Made by a program: the position numbers and the translations under genes. From positions 1 through 64,000 of the forward strand of contig NZ_JADQBF010000024.1 of NCBI RefSeq assembly GCF_016278775.1: a DNA stretch of 64,000 nt, in the 5' to 3' direction. Below, in pieces: positions 46,932-55,802 of the stretch. The stretch's first letter is position 1. Each line of letters starts with the position of its first letter. Source of the stretch: Demequina sp. GTDB lineage: Bacteria > Actinomycetota > Actinomycetes > Actinomycetales > Demequinaceae. The notes under the pieces are model-generated. The model saw only the letters and a list, made by a program, of their open reading frames with translations, had not been told where the DNA came from and did not search any database.

Positions 46932-47668
46932 GATTCGGCCCCGCGCACCAGGATCCTTCCGCACTCTTCGCAGCGCACGATAGCGTCCGCTGGCGCGGCC
47001 TCAATGTGCGCCAAGTCCGCGGGGTTGAGGCTCATGTGGCATCCCTGGCAGGCGCCGTGCTTGAGCGCTGCCGCTCCGGTGCCGCCTTGCGCGGCCCTCA
47101 GCTTCTCGTACAACGCCATCAGGCCCTCGTCGATCCCCTCCGCGGCATTGGCGCGACCCGCAGTAAGAGACACGATCTCGGCCTCAATGGTGGCCGCCTC
47201 GTCGTCGAGCTTTGCCTGCACCTCGGCGACCTTGGCGCCCACCGCCTCGATCTCGGCGGCGACGCGCGCGGCCTCAGCCTCGGCATCCTCGAGCCGCTGC
47301 ATCGCGTCGAGCTCGATCTCTTCCAGGTCGCCCTGGCGCTTGGCCAGCACTTCCAGTTCGCTCTGCAGCGCCTGGAGTTCTTTGGGCGCCAGCCCGGCCC
47401 CGGAGAGCAGCCGCTGGTTGTCCCTGTCGGCCCTGGCCCGCACGGTGACGACGTCGTCTTCTGCCTTCGTCACCTCGCGGCGCAGATCGGTGACCGCCGT
47501 CGCGGCCTCCACTCGGCTCTCTTCCAAGGCGGCAAGTTGAGCGGTGATCTCGCTCAGCTCTTGGCGCGCAGGGAGGCTCGCGAACCGGTGGTGAGCCTGC
47601 GCCACCTTGGTGTCGAGGTCCTGCACGGTCAGCAGCCTGAGCTGGTCAGCCACGGGGGCCTGAGGCAC
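46928..47668 (-). CDS. Zinc-ribbon coiled-coil protein (CdsZ/DUF164-like)
   Basis: Protein of 246 residues. Residues 10-180 form a long antiparallel coiled coil rich in Ala, Glu, Leu and Arg (LAALEESRVEAATAV, LEDAEAEAARVAAEIEAV). The C-terminus carries a four-cysteine zinc ribbon, CQGCHMSL and CEECGRILV. Such proteins are widespread in actinobacteria beside Nif3-like genes; the function is unsettled, with links to RNA or ribosome-associated processes. The GTG has AAGGAG 7 nt upstream and lies 3 bp after the Nif3 stop. Confidence 0.88.
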   Translation of the reverse strand: MPQAPVADQLRLLTVQDLDTKVAQAHHRFASLPARQELSEITAQLAALEESRVEAATAVTDLRREVTKAEDDVVTVRARADRDNQRLLSGAGLAPKELQALQSELEVLAKRQGDLEEIELDAMQRLEDAEAEAARVAAEIEAVGAKVAEVQAKLDDEAATIEAEIVSLTAGRANAAEGIDEGLMALYEKLRAAQGGTGAAALKHGACQGCHMSLNPADLAHIEAAPADAIVRCEECGRILVRGAES

Positions 47669-47671
47669 TAT

Positions 47672-48505
47672 TCACTCCTTGAAAGATGGTGACGGCTCGC
47701 GGCCGGTCCAGGGGTCGGTGTTCAGCGTACTCACCGAAGTGGTGACGGAAAACGCGTCGGCCACCTCGGTGGCGGCCGCGCGCAGCCACAGCGACTCGGA
47801 GGCCGCGTGGGAAACACTCACCAAGTAGGGCTTGCCGTCGCCGATGAGCGCGGCCTCGCGCGCCTCAGATGCCGGGTGGTGACGCAAGTCCGCCGTGACG
47901 TAGGCGTCGACGCCTGCCGCCGCGGCGTCGGCGAGGAACGCGTCACCAGAACCGCCGACCACCGCCACCTTCGTGACGATGCCGTCAGGATCCCCCGCGA
48001 ACAGCACGCCGCCCGCGGTCGGCGGGAGTGCGGCCGCGACTGCGGCGGCGAACGTCCGTAGGGACGTGGGTTTGATGGTGCCCACGCGCCCCGATCCCAC
48101 GGGAGATGGCTGCCCGGTGGTGGGTACCAAAGGGCCGTCGATGCGTACGCCGACTGCGGTCGCAAGAGCGTCCGCGACCCCTTCGGCAGCGGCGTCGGCG
48201 TTCGTGTGGGAGGCCAACTGAGCGCAACCACCCTCGACAAGGGCATGCACGGCAGCTCCCTTGACCGTATTCGCGGCGACGGAGGTGACGCCGCGCAAGA
48301 GCAAGGGGTGGTGGGTGATGAGGAGGTCTGCCCGTGTGGCTATCGCTTCACGGATCACCTCGAGCGTGGGGTCCACCGCAAAGTGCACGTGCCGCACCTG
48401 ACTCGCAGGATTGCCGACGGCCAGGCCGGGCGCATCCCACTGCTCAGCAAGCTCCGGCGGGAAGCGACGCTCGACCCAGCCCACGATGTCGGCGACGGTG
48501 GTCAT
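47672..48505 (-). CDS. Nif3-like dinuclear metal centre protein
   Basis: Member of the Nif3/YbgI (DUF34) family, 277 residues, forming toroidal hexamers with two metal ions per subunit. Metal-site motifs include EQWDAPGLAVG near the start, LLITHHPLLLRGV (two His), LASHTNADAA (His, Asp) and VTADLRHHPASEA (His), with VSVSHAASE near the C-terminus. It is often labelled GTP cyclohydrolase I type 2 homolog, but that activity is doubtful. The ATG overlaps the ion-channel stop (ATGA), and the next gene starts 3 bp downstream. Confidence 0.9.
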   Translation of the reverse strand: MTTVADIVGWVERRFPPELAEQWDAPGLAVGNPASQVRHVHFAVDPTLEVIREAIATRADLLITHHPLLLRGVTSVAANTVKGAAVHALVEGGCAQLASHTNADAAAEGVADALATAVGVRIDGPLVPTTGQPSPVGSGRVGTIKPTSLRTFAAAVAAALPPTAGGVLFAGDPDGIVTKVAVVGGSGDAFLADAAAAGVDAYVTADLRHHPASEAREAALIGDGKPYLVSVSHAASESLWLRAAATEVADAFSVTTSVSTLNTDPWTGREPSPSFKE

Positions 48506-49278
48506 GGGTTCTCCTTCGACTCGTGCGGGGCCAGGAGCCTGTCGATCTTGGCCTCCAGCACGTCGATCTTGTCGTGCAGCCGCCCGATTTCCTGTTCGTT
48601 CTTGGCGATCGAGGCTTCTTCCCGCTCTTCAGACTCCGCAGTGGTGAGACGCACAAACCATGCGGCAACGGTGGCAGTCACCACACCGATGAGCGAAATC
48701 CCCAGCACCATGAGTGCTCCCGACACGATGCGGCCCGTCACCGTCACCGGGTAGAAGTCGCCGTAGCCGACGGTGGTCGTGGTGACGATCGCCCACCACA
48801 CCGCATCGCCGAAGCTGGCAATATTCGCCCCCGGCACGCCACGCTCCGCGCCAAGGATCGCCACCGCCGCGATCCAAATCAGCAGCGTTGCGGACAGCAC
48901 GACGGCGCGCGTGGCGTTGACCGCCCCCCGGCCCTTGAGCAAGCTGGATCCGTTGGTGAAGACGGCGAGAATCTTGAGGGGGCGTAGCGGCGGGTAGAGC
49001 ACGGCAAGGATGTCGAGCGGGTGTGCGAGAACGAATCGCCACGAGCTGTGGGCGAGCGTGATGCGGATCACGATGTCCACCACGAACGCGATCCAGATCA
49101 GCACATTGAGCGTGCCGATCAGTACTGGTACAGGGCGCGGCAGGTCTACAGCGACCGTGCCGAGCGTCCACACCACCAGGAAGACGAATCCCAAGGCAAG
49201 CAGGATGCCGTCGGTACGCCTCGCGTAGGCGTCGTACTTGCTACCGCTCAGTAACTCGCGGACCTGCCCCAACGCCAT
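48502..49278 (-). CDS. Voltage-gated-type potassium channel protein
   Basis: Ion channel subunit of 258 residues with helices at about 25-45, 55-75, 88-105, 125-145 and 190-210, an Arg-bearing segment, and a pore loop WAIVTTTTVGYGDFYPVT whose TVGYGD is the K+ selectivity filter. A C-terminal coiled coil (about 222-255, EEREEASIAKNEQEIG) should tetramerise it. The ATG has GGAGG 8 nt upstream. It is the first gene of the operon, next to the divergent-facing end of tRNA-Val. Confidence 0.88.
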   Translation of the reverse strand: MALGQVRELLSGSKYDAYARRTDGILLALGFVFLVVWTLGTVAVDLPRPVPVLIGTLNVLIWIAFVVDIVIRITLAHSSWRFVLAHPLDILAVLYPPLRPLKILAVFTNGSSLLKGRGAVNATRAVVLSATLLIWIAAVAILGAERGVPGANIASFGDAVWWAIVTTTTVGYGDFYPVTVTGRIVSGALMVLGISLIGVVTATVAAWFVRLTTAESEEREEASIAKNEQEIGRLHDKIDVLEAKIDRLLAPHESKENP

Positions 49279-49292
49279 CGTGACTCCCTCCG

Positions 49293-49366
49293 TGGGCCCT
49301 ACCGGACTCGAACCGATGACACCTGCGGTGTAAACGCAGTGCTCTAACCAACTGAGCTAAGGGCCC
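49293..49366 (-). tRNA. tRNA-Val (anticodon TAC)
   Basis: Complete 74-nt cloverleaf on the minus strand. The acceptor stem GGGCCCT pairs with AGGGCCC, the D-arm contains AGCTCAGTTGGTTAGAGC, the anticodon stem-loop is CTGCG-TTTACAC-CGCAG with anticodon TAC, and the T-arm has GGTTCGAGTCC. The discriminator base is A and CCA is not encoded. Confidence 0.97.
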
Positions 49367-49425
49367 GTGACCCATTGTTCCCTATCGACACAGGGTTCAC
49401 GGATCACGCCAGGGGTGTGGGTCGC

Positions 49426-49881
49426 CTAGACGAGTCCCAGCACCTTGCGGTACTCCTCGAGGTCGCGAGCGTCTCCCGAGGGACTCACGAGCGCCCAGTC
49501 AATGAGCCCGTCGGCGTTGACGTGGAAGGTGCCCCTCTTGGAGCGTCCCAGTTCCTCGTCAAACACGCCGTACTCGCGGCTCACGGCGCCATGCGGCCAG
49601 AAGTCGCTCAGCAGGGTGCCAGGGAACTTGTTCTGGTGTGCCCACTCTTGGTTGACGAACTTCGAGTCGCAGTTCACTACCAACACATGGGCGTCAGAAG
49701 CCACGAGGTCTTCCGCGTCACGCAACTGCTCAAGTTCATACGTACACACGGGCGAGAACGCCCACGGTACGAACACGAGCAACACATCGCTGCCGCGCAG
49801 AGCCGACAGCGACACATTGATTCCGTCTTGGTCGCTGAGCGTGAACTCTGGAGCGGCGTGACCCACAAGGGGGTGGGTCAC
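49426..49881 (-). CDS. Peroxiredoxin (AhpE-type)
   Basis: Thiol peroxidase of 151 residues that reduces hydrogen peroxide or organic peroxides. PEFTLSDQDGINVSLSAL is the thioredoxin-fold entry, and FVPWAFSPVCTYELEQLRD contains the peroxidatic Cys in the PxxxxxC context. No second resolving Cys is placed as in 2-Cys enzymes, matching the 1-Cys AhpE group. The later VVNCDSKFVNQEWAHQ and LGRSKRGTFHVNADGLI are conserved. The GTG start overlaps the DUF3052 stop (GTGA), so the two are translationally coupled, as in other actinobacteria. Confidence 0.9.
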   Translation of the reverse strand: MTHPLVGHAAPEFTLSDQDGINVSLSALRGSDVLLVFVPWAFSPVCTYELEQLRDAEDLVASDAHVLVVNCDSKFVNQEWAHQNKFPGTLLSDFWPHGAVSREYGVFDEELGRSKRGTFHVNADGLIDWALVSPSGDARDLEEYRKVLGLV

Positions 49882-50306
49882 TTGGAGCGGCCCTTGTCTC
49901 CGAGTTGGGTTGCGGTCCACGAATCGTCGACAACGAACGTCGACGTTGCGTGGAGTCCGGCAAGAGATGAGGCCTCCTCGACATCCCGAGGCAGCACGTG
50001 CCCCGGCCGCCCCGCTTTGGGGGTGAGAAGCACCACCTGCGCACTGCCATCGAGCAAGGACTGCACGTCCATCAGCAGGTCAGCCAGATCGTCGTCGCCG
50101 TCGCGGAACCACACGATCGCCGCGTCGGTGACATCACCGTAGTCTTCGTCCACCAGGTCTTCACCTGTAACGGACATGATCGCTCTGCGAAGCGCGTCGC
50201 ACACATCGGTGTCGTGACCGAATTCCTGTACAACCATTTCCCGGGTCAAACCCAGGCGAGACACCAGTGCGGTGTCGAGCGCTTCCGAGCCCTCTGTCGT
50301 GGCCAC
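49878..50306 (-). CDS. DUF3052 family protein
   Basis: Cytoplasmic protein of 142 residues, an actinobacteria-specific family of unknown function. It has the family pattern LVSRLGLTREMVVQEFGHDTDVCDALR, DYGDVTDAAIVWFRDGDDDLADLLMD and VVLLTPKAGRPGHVLPRDVEEA. The GTG at 50306 has AAGGAG about 10 nt upstream; the longer open frame beyond it has no support. It lies upstream of and coupled to the peroxiredoxin gene and divergent from aceE, an arrangement also described near aceE in other actinobacteria. An 8-bp-arm hairpin sits 25 bp before the start. Confidence 0.87.
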   Translation of the reverse strand: MATTEGSEALDTALVSRLGLTREMVVQEFGHDTDVCDALRRAIMSVTGEDLVDEDYGDVTDAAIVWFRDGDDDLADLLMDVQSLLDGSAQVVLLTPKAGRPGHVLPRDVEEASSLAGLHATSTFVVDDSWTATQLGDKGRSK

Positions 50307-50330
50307 GGCCCGCCTGCTCCTTTCGTTCGA

Positions 50331-50350
50331 GAGCGCAGCGATCTGCGCTC
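50331..50350. promoter_or_regulatory. Inverted repeat in the DUF3052/aceE intergenic region
   Basis: GAGCGCAG-CGAT-CTGCGCTC has perfect 8-bp arms and a 4-nt centre. The rest of the 256-bp divergent region shows no clear second site. It may be an operator or an mRNA hairpin in the DUF3052 leader. Confidence 0.5.
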
Positions 50351-50562
50351 GTTTGGACCACAGTACGGGTCCGGGTGCGCACGTCGCAACGGCGCTGGCG
50401 TACACCGCCCGCTTGTCGGGGGTCGGGTGAGTGAAGCGAACCCAGGGTGCTGGCGTGACATTAGACCGGGATACGGCAAGAATGATCTGGTAAGCGGCAC
50501 CCCCGCAACCCACCGACACGTGACTTGAGCGCGACACCAAGCGCCGAAACGGAAGGTCCCCT

Positions 50563-53277
50563 GTGGCACAGCACGGCGCGATCGACAAAGATCCAGAAGA
50601 GACGAACGAGTGGCTTGAGTCTCTCGACGGAATGATCGAAGGCGGTGGCGCCACGCGCGCCGAGTACGTCATCGATCGGATGGTCGAACATGCCGCGTCG
50701 AAGCAACTCATGGTGCCGCTGAGTCTCAACACCCCGTACGTCAACACCATTCATGCCGACAACGAGCCGGACTTTCCTGGCGACGAAGAGATCGAGCGGC
50801 GTTACCGCGGTTGGATCCGATGGAACGCGGCCGTGATGGTGACGCGCGCTCAAGCCGCAGGCAAGGGCGTCGGCGGGCACATCTCGTCGTACGCCTCGGT
50901 GGCCACGCTCTACGAAGTGGGCCTCAACCACTTCTTCAAGGGCAAGGATCACCCCAGCGGCGGTGACCACGTGTACTTCCAGGGTCACGCCGCGCCGGGC
51001 GTGTACGCACGCGGCCTGGTCGAGGGTCGATTCTCAGAGGACGACCTCGACTCCTTCCGCCAAGAAGAGTCAGCGGTCGGCCGTGGCCTGTCGTCATATC
51101 CGCATCCGCGCCTCATGCCCGACCTGTGGGAGTTCCCCACCGTGTCGATGGGGCTTGGGCCCGCATCGGCCATCTACCAGGCATGGACCGATCGCTACCT
51201 GCAACTGCGTGGCATCAAGGACACCTCTGAGCAGCACACGTGGGCGTTCCTTGGCGACGGCGAGATGGACGAGCCGGAGTCTCGCGGCATGCTGCAACTC
51301 GCCGCCAATCAGAAGCTCGACAACCTCACGTTTGTGGTCAATGCGAACCTCCAGCGCCTTGACGGACCGGTGCGCGGCAACGGCAAGATCATCCAGGAAC
51401 TCGAGGCGTTCTTCCGCGGAGCGGGATGGAATGTCATCAAGGTGATCTGGGGCCGCAACTGGGACCCGCTACTGGCGCGCGACACCGACGGTGCCCTGAC
51501 CAACCTCATGAACACCGTCCCCGATGGCGACTTCCAGACGTTCCGCGCCGAGTCAGGCGCCTTCATTCGCGACCAGTTCTTCGGCGGCGACCCACGCGCC
51601 AAGGAACTCGTCAATGACATGACGGACGACGAGATCTGGGCGCTCAAGCGCGGCGGACACGACTACCGGAAGCTCTACGCGGCGTATTCCCGTGCTGCGC
51701 ATGAGAAAAACGGCAAGCCCACCGTGATCCTCGCCAAGACGATCAAGGGCTACGGCCTCGGCACCAACTTTGCGGCACGCAACTCGACACACCAGATGAA
51801 GAAGCTCGCCGCCGCGGACCTCAAGGTGCTGCGAGACACCTTCGACATCCCGTTCACGGACGAGCAGATCGACGCGGACCCTTACAACCCGCCCTACTAC
51901 CACCCTGGCTTCGACAACCCGGCCATCAAGTACATGCTCGACCGTCGCAAGGAACTGGGCGGATTGGTGCCCGAGCGCCGCGACTCCTATGAGCCGATCG
52001 AGCTTCCAGAACCTGCGGTGTACGAACTGCTCGCCAAGGGGTCAGGCAAGCAAGAGGTCGCCACCACCATGGCCTTCGTGCGCCTCTTGAAGGATTTGAT
52101 CAAGGACAAGAACTTCGGTCACCGGATCGTGCCGATCATTCCAGACGAGGCCCGCACCTTTGGCCTCGACGCGATCTTCCCGTCGGCCAAGATCTTCAAC
52201 ACTCAGGGCCAAAACTACTTGCCGGTGGACCGCGAGTTGATGCTCAGTTACAAGGAGTCAGAGTCCGGGCAGATCATGCACACCGGGATCAACGAGGCCG
52301 GATCGGCCGCCGCGTTCCAGGCGGTCGGAACGTCCTACGCGACGCACGGCGTGCCGATGGTGCCGGTCTACATCTTCTACTCGATGTTCGGCTTCCAGCG
52401 CACAGGTGACCAGTTCTGGGCCGCAGGCGACCAGCTCACGCGCGGCTTCATCATCGGCGCGACCGCCGGCCGGACTACGCTCACCGGCGAGGGCCTGCAA
52501 CACGCAGACGGGCACTCGCCTTTGCTCGCCAGCACCAACCGTGCCGTCGTCACCTATGACCCAGCGTTCGGCTACGAGATCCGTCACATCATGAAGGACG
52601 GCATCGAGCGCATGTACGGGCCGGACGACGGCCGCGACAAGAACGTCATGTATTACCTCACGGTCTATAACGAGCCGATCCAGCAGCCGGCCGAGCCGGA
52701 GGATGTGGACGTCGAGGGCATCATCAAGGGCATCTACAAGTTCGCAGACGCTCCCGCTGGCGCGGGCCCCCAGGCACAGATTCTTGCGTCGGGTGTCGCC
52801 GTGCCATGGGCCCTGGAGGCCCAGGAGCTGCTCCAGGCGCACTGGAATGTTCACGCGTCGGTGTGGTCTGTCACGTCGTGGAACGAGTTGCGGCGCGAGG
52901 CGCTCGACTGCGAGCACGAGGCATTCCTCCACCCTGACCGCGAGCCGCGCACGCCCTACCTGTCCAGCAAGCTTGCCGGTGCCGAGGGACCCTTCGTCGC
53001 CACCACCGATTTCGACCACCTGGTGCCGGACCAAGTGCGCGCGTGGATTCCTGGCGACTACGCCACGCTCGGAGCCGACGGCTTCGGCTTCTCTGACACT
53101 CGCGCGGCCGCCCGCCGCTACTTCAAGATCGACGGACCCTCGACCGCGGCGCGCGTGCTGCAACAACTGGAACGCTGCGGCGAGGTGGAGCCAGGGACCA
53201 CCGCCCGTGCTGTCGAGCGCTACGAGCTGCACGATGTCACGAAGGGCACGTCTGGCAACGCGGGAGGCGACGCGTAG
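50563..53277 (+). CDS. aceE: Pyruvate dehydrogenase E1 component (homodimeric)
   Basis: Decarboxylates pyruvate with thiamine diphosphate and passes the acetyl group to lipoyl-E2. It has 904 residues, the AceE type. It has [20 protein letters not shown] at the N-terminus, [34 protein letters not shown], then [12 protein letters not shown] with [11 protein letters not shown] (thiamine-diphosphate and Mg site), and [21 protein letters not shown] in the pyrimidine domain. The GTG start has GGAAGG upstream. The lipoylated E2 it needs may be the partial gene at the left edge; no E3 is in the window. It is divergent from DUF3052. Confidence 0.96.
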   Translation: MAQHGAIDKDPEETNEWLESLDGMIEGGGATRAEYVIDRMVEHAASKQLMVPLSLNTPYVNTIHADNEPDFPGDEEIERRYRGWIRWNAAVMVTRAQAAGKGVGGHISSYASVATLYEVGLNHFFKGKDHPSGGDHVYFQGHAAPGVYARGLVEGRFSEDDLDSFRQEESAVGRGLSSYPHPRLMPDLWEFPTVSMGLGPASAIYQAWTDRYLQLRGIKDTSEQHTWAFLGDGEMDEPESRGMLQLAANQKLDNLTFVVNANLQRLDGPVRGNGKIIQELEAFFRGAGWNVIKVIWGRNWDPLLARDTDGALTNLMNTVPDGDFQTFRAESGAFIRDQFFGGDPRAKELVNDMTDDEIWALKRGGHDYRKLYAAYSRAAHEKNGKPTVILAKTIKGYGLGTNFAARNSTHQMKKLAAADLKVLRDTFDIPFTDEQIDADPYNPPYYHPGFDNPAIKYMLDRRKELGGLVPERRDSYEPIELPEPAVYELLAKGSGKQEVATTMAFVRLLKDLIKDKNFGHRIVPIIPDEARTFGLDAIFPSAKIFNTQGQNYLPVDRELMLSYKESESGQIMHTGINEAGSAAAFQAVGTSYATHGVPMVPVYIFYSMFGFQRTGDQFWAAGDQLTRGFIIGATAGRTTLTGEGLQHADGHSPLLASTNRAVVTYDPAFGYEIRHIMKDGIERMYGPDDGRDKNVMYYLTVYNEPIQQPAEPEDVDVEGIIKGIYKFADAPAGAGPQAQILASGVAVPWALEAQELLQAHWNVHASVWSVTSWNELRREALDCEHEAFLHPDREPRTPYLSSKLAGAEGPFVATTDFDHLVPDQVRAWIPGDYATLGADGFGFSDTRAAARRYFKIDGPSTAARVLQQLERCGEVEPGTTARAVERYELHDVTKGTSGNAGGDA

Positions 53278-53305
53278 GCCACCGCTACCGTCGAAAAGGC
53301 TGGCC

Positions 53306-54337
53306 CTACCCCTTGGGCCTGTCGTCTCCCTCAGGTGCGCGATCGCCGTCGTCGCTCTCGGAGGCGTCGTCTGTGTCGGTTGCTGACGAGCTACCGGGAG
53401 TATCACTATCCGAGAGAATGTCGCCTCTGGATCGCGTCTCCGTGGTCTCGCCGTAGTTCGGGTCCTCACCCTTCGTCTGCTCGCGTGGTGCGGCGTCCCG
53501 TGGATCGGTGGGCGCCAATGGCGCGGGGCCTGGGTGGCCGGGGTCGCCCGTCACGACGGTCGTTGCGCCTCCAGCTGCGACCGCGTTGGTGATCGAACGT
53601 CGCACCACCAAGGCCATGATGAGAATAGTGATGAGCAGTACGGCAAGCGCGATCCACAGGGCAATGTTCAACGCGCCCGCGAACGCACCCGCGCCCTCCA
53701 CCCTGACGTAGGCGCTCATGTCGCAGCCGCCCTCCGCCGCGTCGAGGCTGCCGTACACGTGGTAGGTCCCAGCGAGCGTGATGCCGGTGCTTCCCTCGAT
53801 GTCTTCGAGGTAGGCGGCGACGTCTTCGGAGCCGGCGTTCGACCGCTCCTTGTCTTCGTTAGCCGAACTGCTGCTCCAGATCTTGATGGGAAAGCCGCCC
53901 ACGTCGATGCCGAGCGCGCCGTTCCAGTCGGTGAAGACGCCTTGCGACTCACCGGTCCACACGACCGTGTCGGTGCGTGTCACATCGAACGGATCGGCAA
54001 GCGACGTCTGATCGGGAGTCTTGCTGTCGAGCGATGAGGTCCCACTGGCCGAGCACCCGTCGGTGAGCGACCCGCCGGCGACGACGTCGGGAATGCCAGC
54101 AACAGCGACGCCTGCCATCAGCCCGCACAACACCATGATCACCACGAAACGCTTGCGGACCAGAGCCACGCGTTGAGTGAGGATGACCGTCACCACCAAG
54201 ACGGTGAGGGCGAGAACGCCAAAGAGAATCAGCCGATCAGGCGGCGCCACTCCCAGTTGCCACAGGAGTGCGACCACGACGATTCCAAGCAGAAGTCCCA
54301 GCAGGGATCCAAGCAACGGGCGGGGCCTGGCATTCAT
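53306..54337 (-). CDS. Multi-pass membrane protein of unknown function
   Basis: Protein of 343 residues. Three N-terminal helices (about 10-27, 36-54 and 66-86) precede a roughly 130-residue exterior domain with two cysteines (DGCSASG and GGCDMSAYV) that could pair, and the segments DTVVWTGESQGVFTDWNGAL and TGITLAGTYHVYGSLDAAEGG. A fourth helix lies at about 223-247. The last 90 residues are hydrophilic, Asp/Ser/Thr-rich and probably cytoplasmic. It converges with aceE (28-bp gap). I do not recognise the family. Confidence 0.72.
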   Translation of the reverse strand: MNARPRPLLGSLLGLLLGIVVVALLWQLGVAPPDRLILFGVLALTVLVVTVILTQRVALVRKRFVVIMVLCGLMAGVAVAGIPDVVAGGSLTDGCSASGTSSLDSKTPDQTSLADPFDVTRTDTVVWTGESQGVFTDWNGALGIDVGGFPIKIWSSSSANEDKERSNAGSEDVAAYLEDIEGSTGITLAGTYHVYGSLDAAEGGCDMSAYVRVEGAGAFAGALNIALWIALAVLLITILIMALVVRRSITNAVAAGGATTVVTGDPGHPGPAPLAPTDPRDAAPREQTKGEDPNYGETTETRSRGDILSDSDTPGSSSATDTDDASESDDGDRAPEGDDRPKG

Positions 54338-54408
54338 GATGCTCCCACTTTCGCCTTGACCACAGAATAGCGAGTGCCGCCTAGATGCGCGAGAGGAAGG
54401 CCCCGGAC

Positions 54409-54426
54409 GATCTCACTTGTGAGATC
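54409..54426. promoter_or_regulatory. Perfect 18-bp palindrome upstream of the PucR gene
   Basis: GATCTCACTTGTGAGATC has 8-bp arms around TT. It lies 72 bp from the start of the membrane-protein gene and 127 bp from the PucR start, in a 215-bp region that divides divergent genes. It looks like an operator; the binding protein is not known. Confidence 0.7.
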
Positions 54427-54490
54427 ACCCAGTAGTGAACCGGCTCGGTAGGCATCGGCATCCGATTTGTGCCCCTTTAGGGCATACTTT

Positions 54491-54508
54491 GCCCCCCATT
54501 CTGGGGGC
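54491..54508. other. G/C-run inverted repeat before the PucR promoter
   Basis: GCCCCC and GGGGGC flank a 6-nt centre, about 30 bp upstream of the PucR -10 box. It could form a hairpin or bind a regulator. Confidence 0.5.
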
Positions 54509-54539
54509 GCCTCGTTGTCCCTCTCGCACAAACGACCCG

Positions 54540-54545
54540 TATGCT
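54540..54545 (+). promoter_or_regulatory. -10 box of the PucR gene
   Basis: TATGCT ends 7 nt before the ATG at 54553, with TTGTCC (54515-54520) as a possible -35 at 19-bp spacing. The ATG at 54541 lies inside this box and so is not the start. Confidence 0.55.
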
Positions 54546-54552
54546 GTCCCCC

Positions 54553-55725
54553 ATGGTCGCTACCGCCGATGTGAAGCACGACACGCTTCGCAGGCTCCGG
54601 GCTGGCACAGGAAAACTCGCCACCGCCGCCCTCAAGGAACTTGACGCCGAGTATCGATGGTTCGGTGAGTTGCCAGCCCAGGAGCGCTCGTGGGTGGGCA
54701 CCGTCGCGCAGGCAGGTATCACCTCCTTTGTGACGTGGTATGCCAGCCCCGGAGGGTCCTATCGCGGCGCGATCGAAGTCTTTGCGGCGGCGCCGCCCGA
54801 ACTCGCCCGCTCCATCTCGCTGCAACACACGCTCAGCATCGTGCGCACCGTGGTGAAGATTGTCGAGCAGCACGCCGACGACTTTGCCGCGGCTGGCGGC
54901 GAAGCTCACCTGCGCGAAGCCATCCTGCGCTACTCGCGTGAAGTGGCCTTCAGCGCGGCCGAGGTATACGCGAGGGCCGCCGAATCGCGCGGTGCTTGGG
55001 ACGCCCGGCTCGAGGCACTCGTCGTTGACGCGCTCGTGCGGGGTGAGGTGGACGACGATCTACCGTCGCGCGCCGCGGCACTTGGCTGGAAGCCGGGCCC
55101 CACCCTGGTGATGGTGGGCCGTACTGATGGCGCCCTCGGTGAGGTCCAGTCGGCCGAACTCAGGCGCGCGCTTCGCCGCGCAGCACCGGGAGCCATGGTC
55201 GGCATTCACGGCGAGGACCTCATCGTGATCTCCCGTTCGGACCAGAACCTTGAAGACCTTGCCCACAGCATGATCGAGAGTTTCGGCCCGGGGCCGGTGG
55301 TGATCGGGCCTCCCGCCGTCACCCTGGTCGAGGTGGCCAGAGCAACGCGGGCCGCGTTCGCTGGCGTGGTCGCGGCGCCCGCCTGGTCGCTCACGCCTCG
55401 ACCTGTGTACGCAGACAGCCTCCTCCCTGAGCGCGTGCTCGTGGGGGACGCGAGTGCGCGCGATCGCCTCCTCACAATCGCCTATGACCCGATCCAGAGG
55501 GCTGGAGGTTCTCTACAAGAAACCGTGGCGACCTTCCTTGACTGTGGGCGTTCTCTAGAGCTGTCCGCCCGCACCATGTTTGTGCACGCCAACACCGTCC
55601 GGTATCGCCTCAAAAAGGTCTCCGAACTGACAGGTTGGGACGTGTTGTCGACGCGCGATGCCCACGTCCTCGAGATGGCCTTCGCGCTCGGTCGGCTGAG
55701 GGACGCGGGTCGCGGCCTTTTGTAG
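54553..55725 (+). CDS. PucR/CdaR family regulator, probable FasR homolog
   Basis: Transcription factor of 390 residues with a long N-terminal sensor region and a C-terminal PucR helix-turn-helix: FLDCGRSLELSARTMFVHANTVRYRLKKVSELTGWDVLSTRDA (given in parts: SARTMFVHANTVRYRLKKV). In Streptomyces the gene in exactly this place, before fabD-fabH-acpP-fabF, encodes FasR, an activator of fatty acid synthesis; mycobacteria have Rv2242 at the same site. The ATG at 54553 is chosen because the promoter box ends 7 nt upstream. An inverted repeat overlaps its stop codon and lies before fabD. Confidence 0.88.
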   Translation: MVATADVKHDTLRRLRAGTGKLATAALKELDAEYRWFGELPAQERSWVGTVAQAGITSFVTWYASPGGSYRGAIEVFAAAPPELARSISLQHTLSIVRTVVKIVEQHADDFAAAGGEAHLREAILRYSREVAFSAAEVYARAAESRGAWDARLEALVVDALVRGEVDDDLPSRAAALGWKPGPTLVMVGRTDGALGEVQSAELRRALRRAAPGAMVGIHGEDLIVISRSDQNLEDLAHSMIESFGPGPVVIGPPAVTLVEVARATRAAFAGVVAAPAWSLTPRPVYADSLLPERVLVGDASARDRLLTIAYDPIQRAGGSLQETVATFLDCGRSLELSARTMFVHANTVRYRLKKVSELTGWDVLSTRDAHVLEMAFALGRLRDAGRGLL

Positions 55726-55737
55726 GTTCACTACAAA
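55719..55737. promoter_or_regulatory. Inverted repeat before fabD, candidate PucR/FasR site
   Basis: TTTGTAG-N5-CTACAAA, with perfect 7-bp arms, overlaps the PucR stop codon and lies 66 bp upstream of the fabD start, a suitable place for an activator. Confidence 0.55.
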
Positions 55738-55802
55738 TCTAGGCCCGCAAGTCGGTGACCGGTTGGCCACTAACAGGGGTCAACATGAGGCACGCTTGAA
55801 CC

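Noticed and set aside
52258-53469. Open frame of 403 codons opposite aceE
   Set aside because: Antisense shadow of aceE with no recognisable motif.
53306-54337. Calling the 343-residue membrane protein a lipoprotein or DUF family member
   Set aside because: No lipobox or signal peptidase II site is at the N-terminus, and no family could be matched from the sequence alone.
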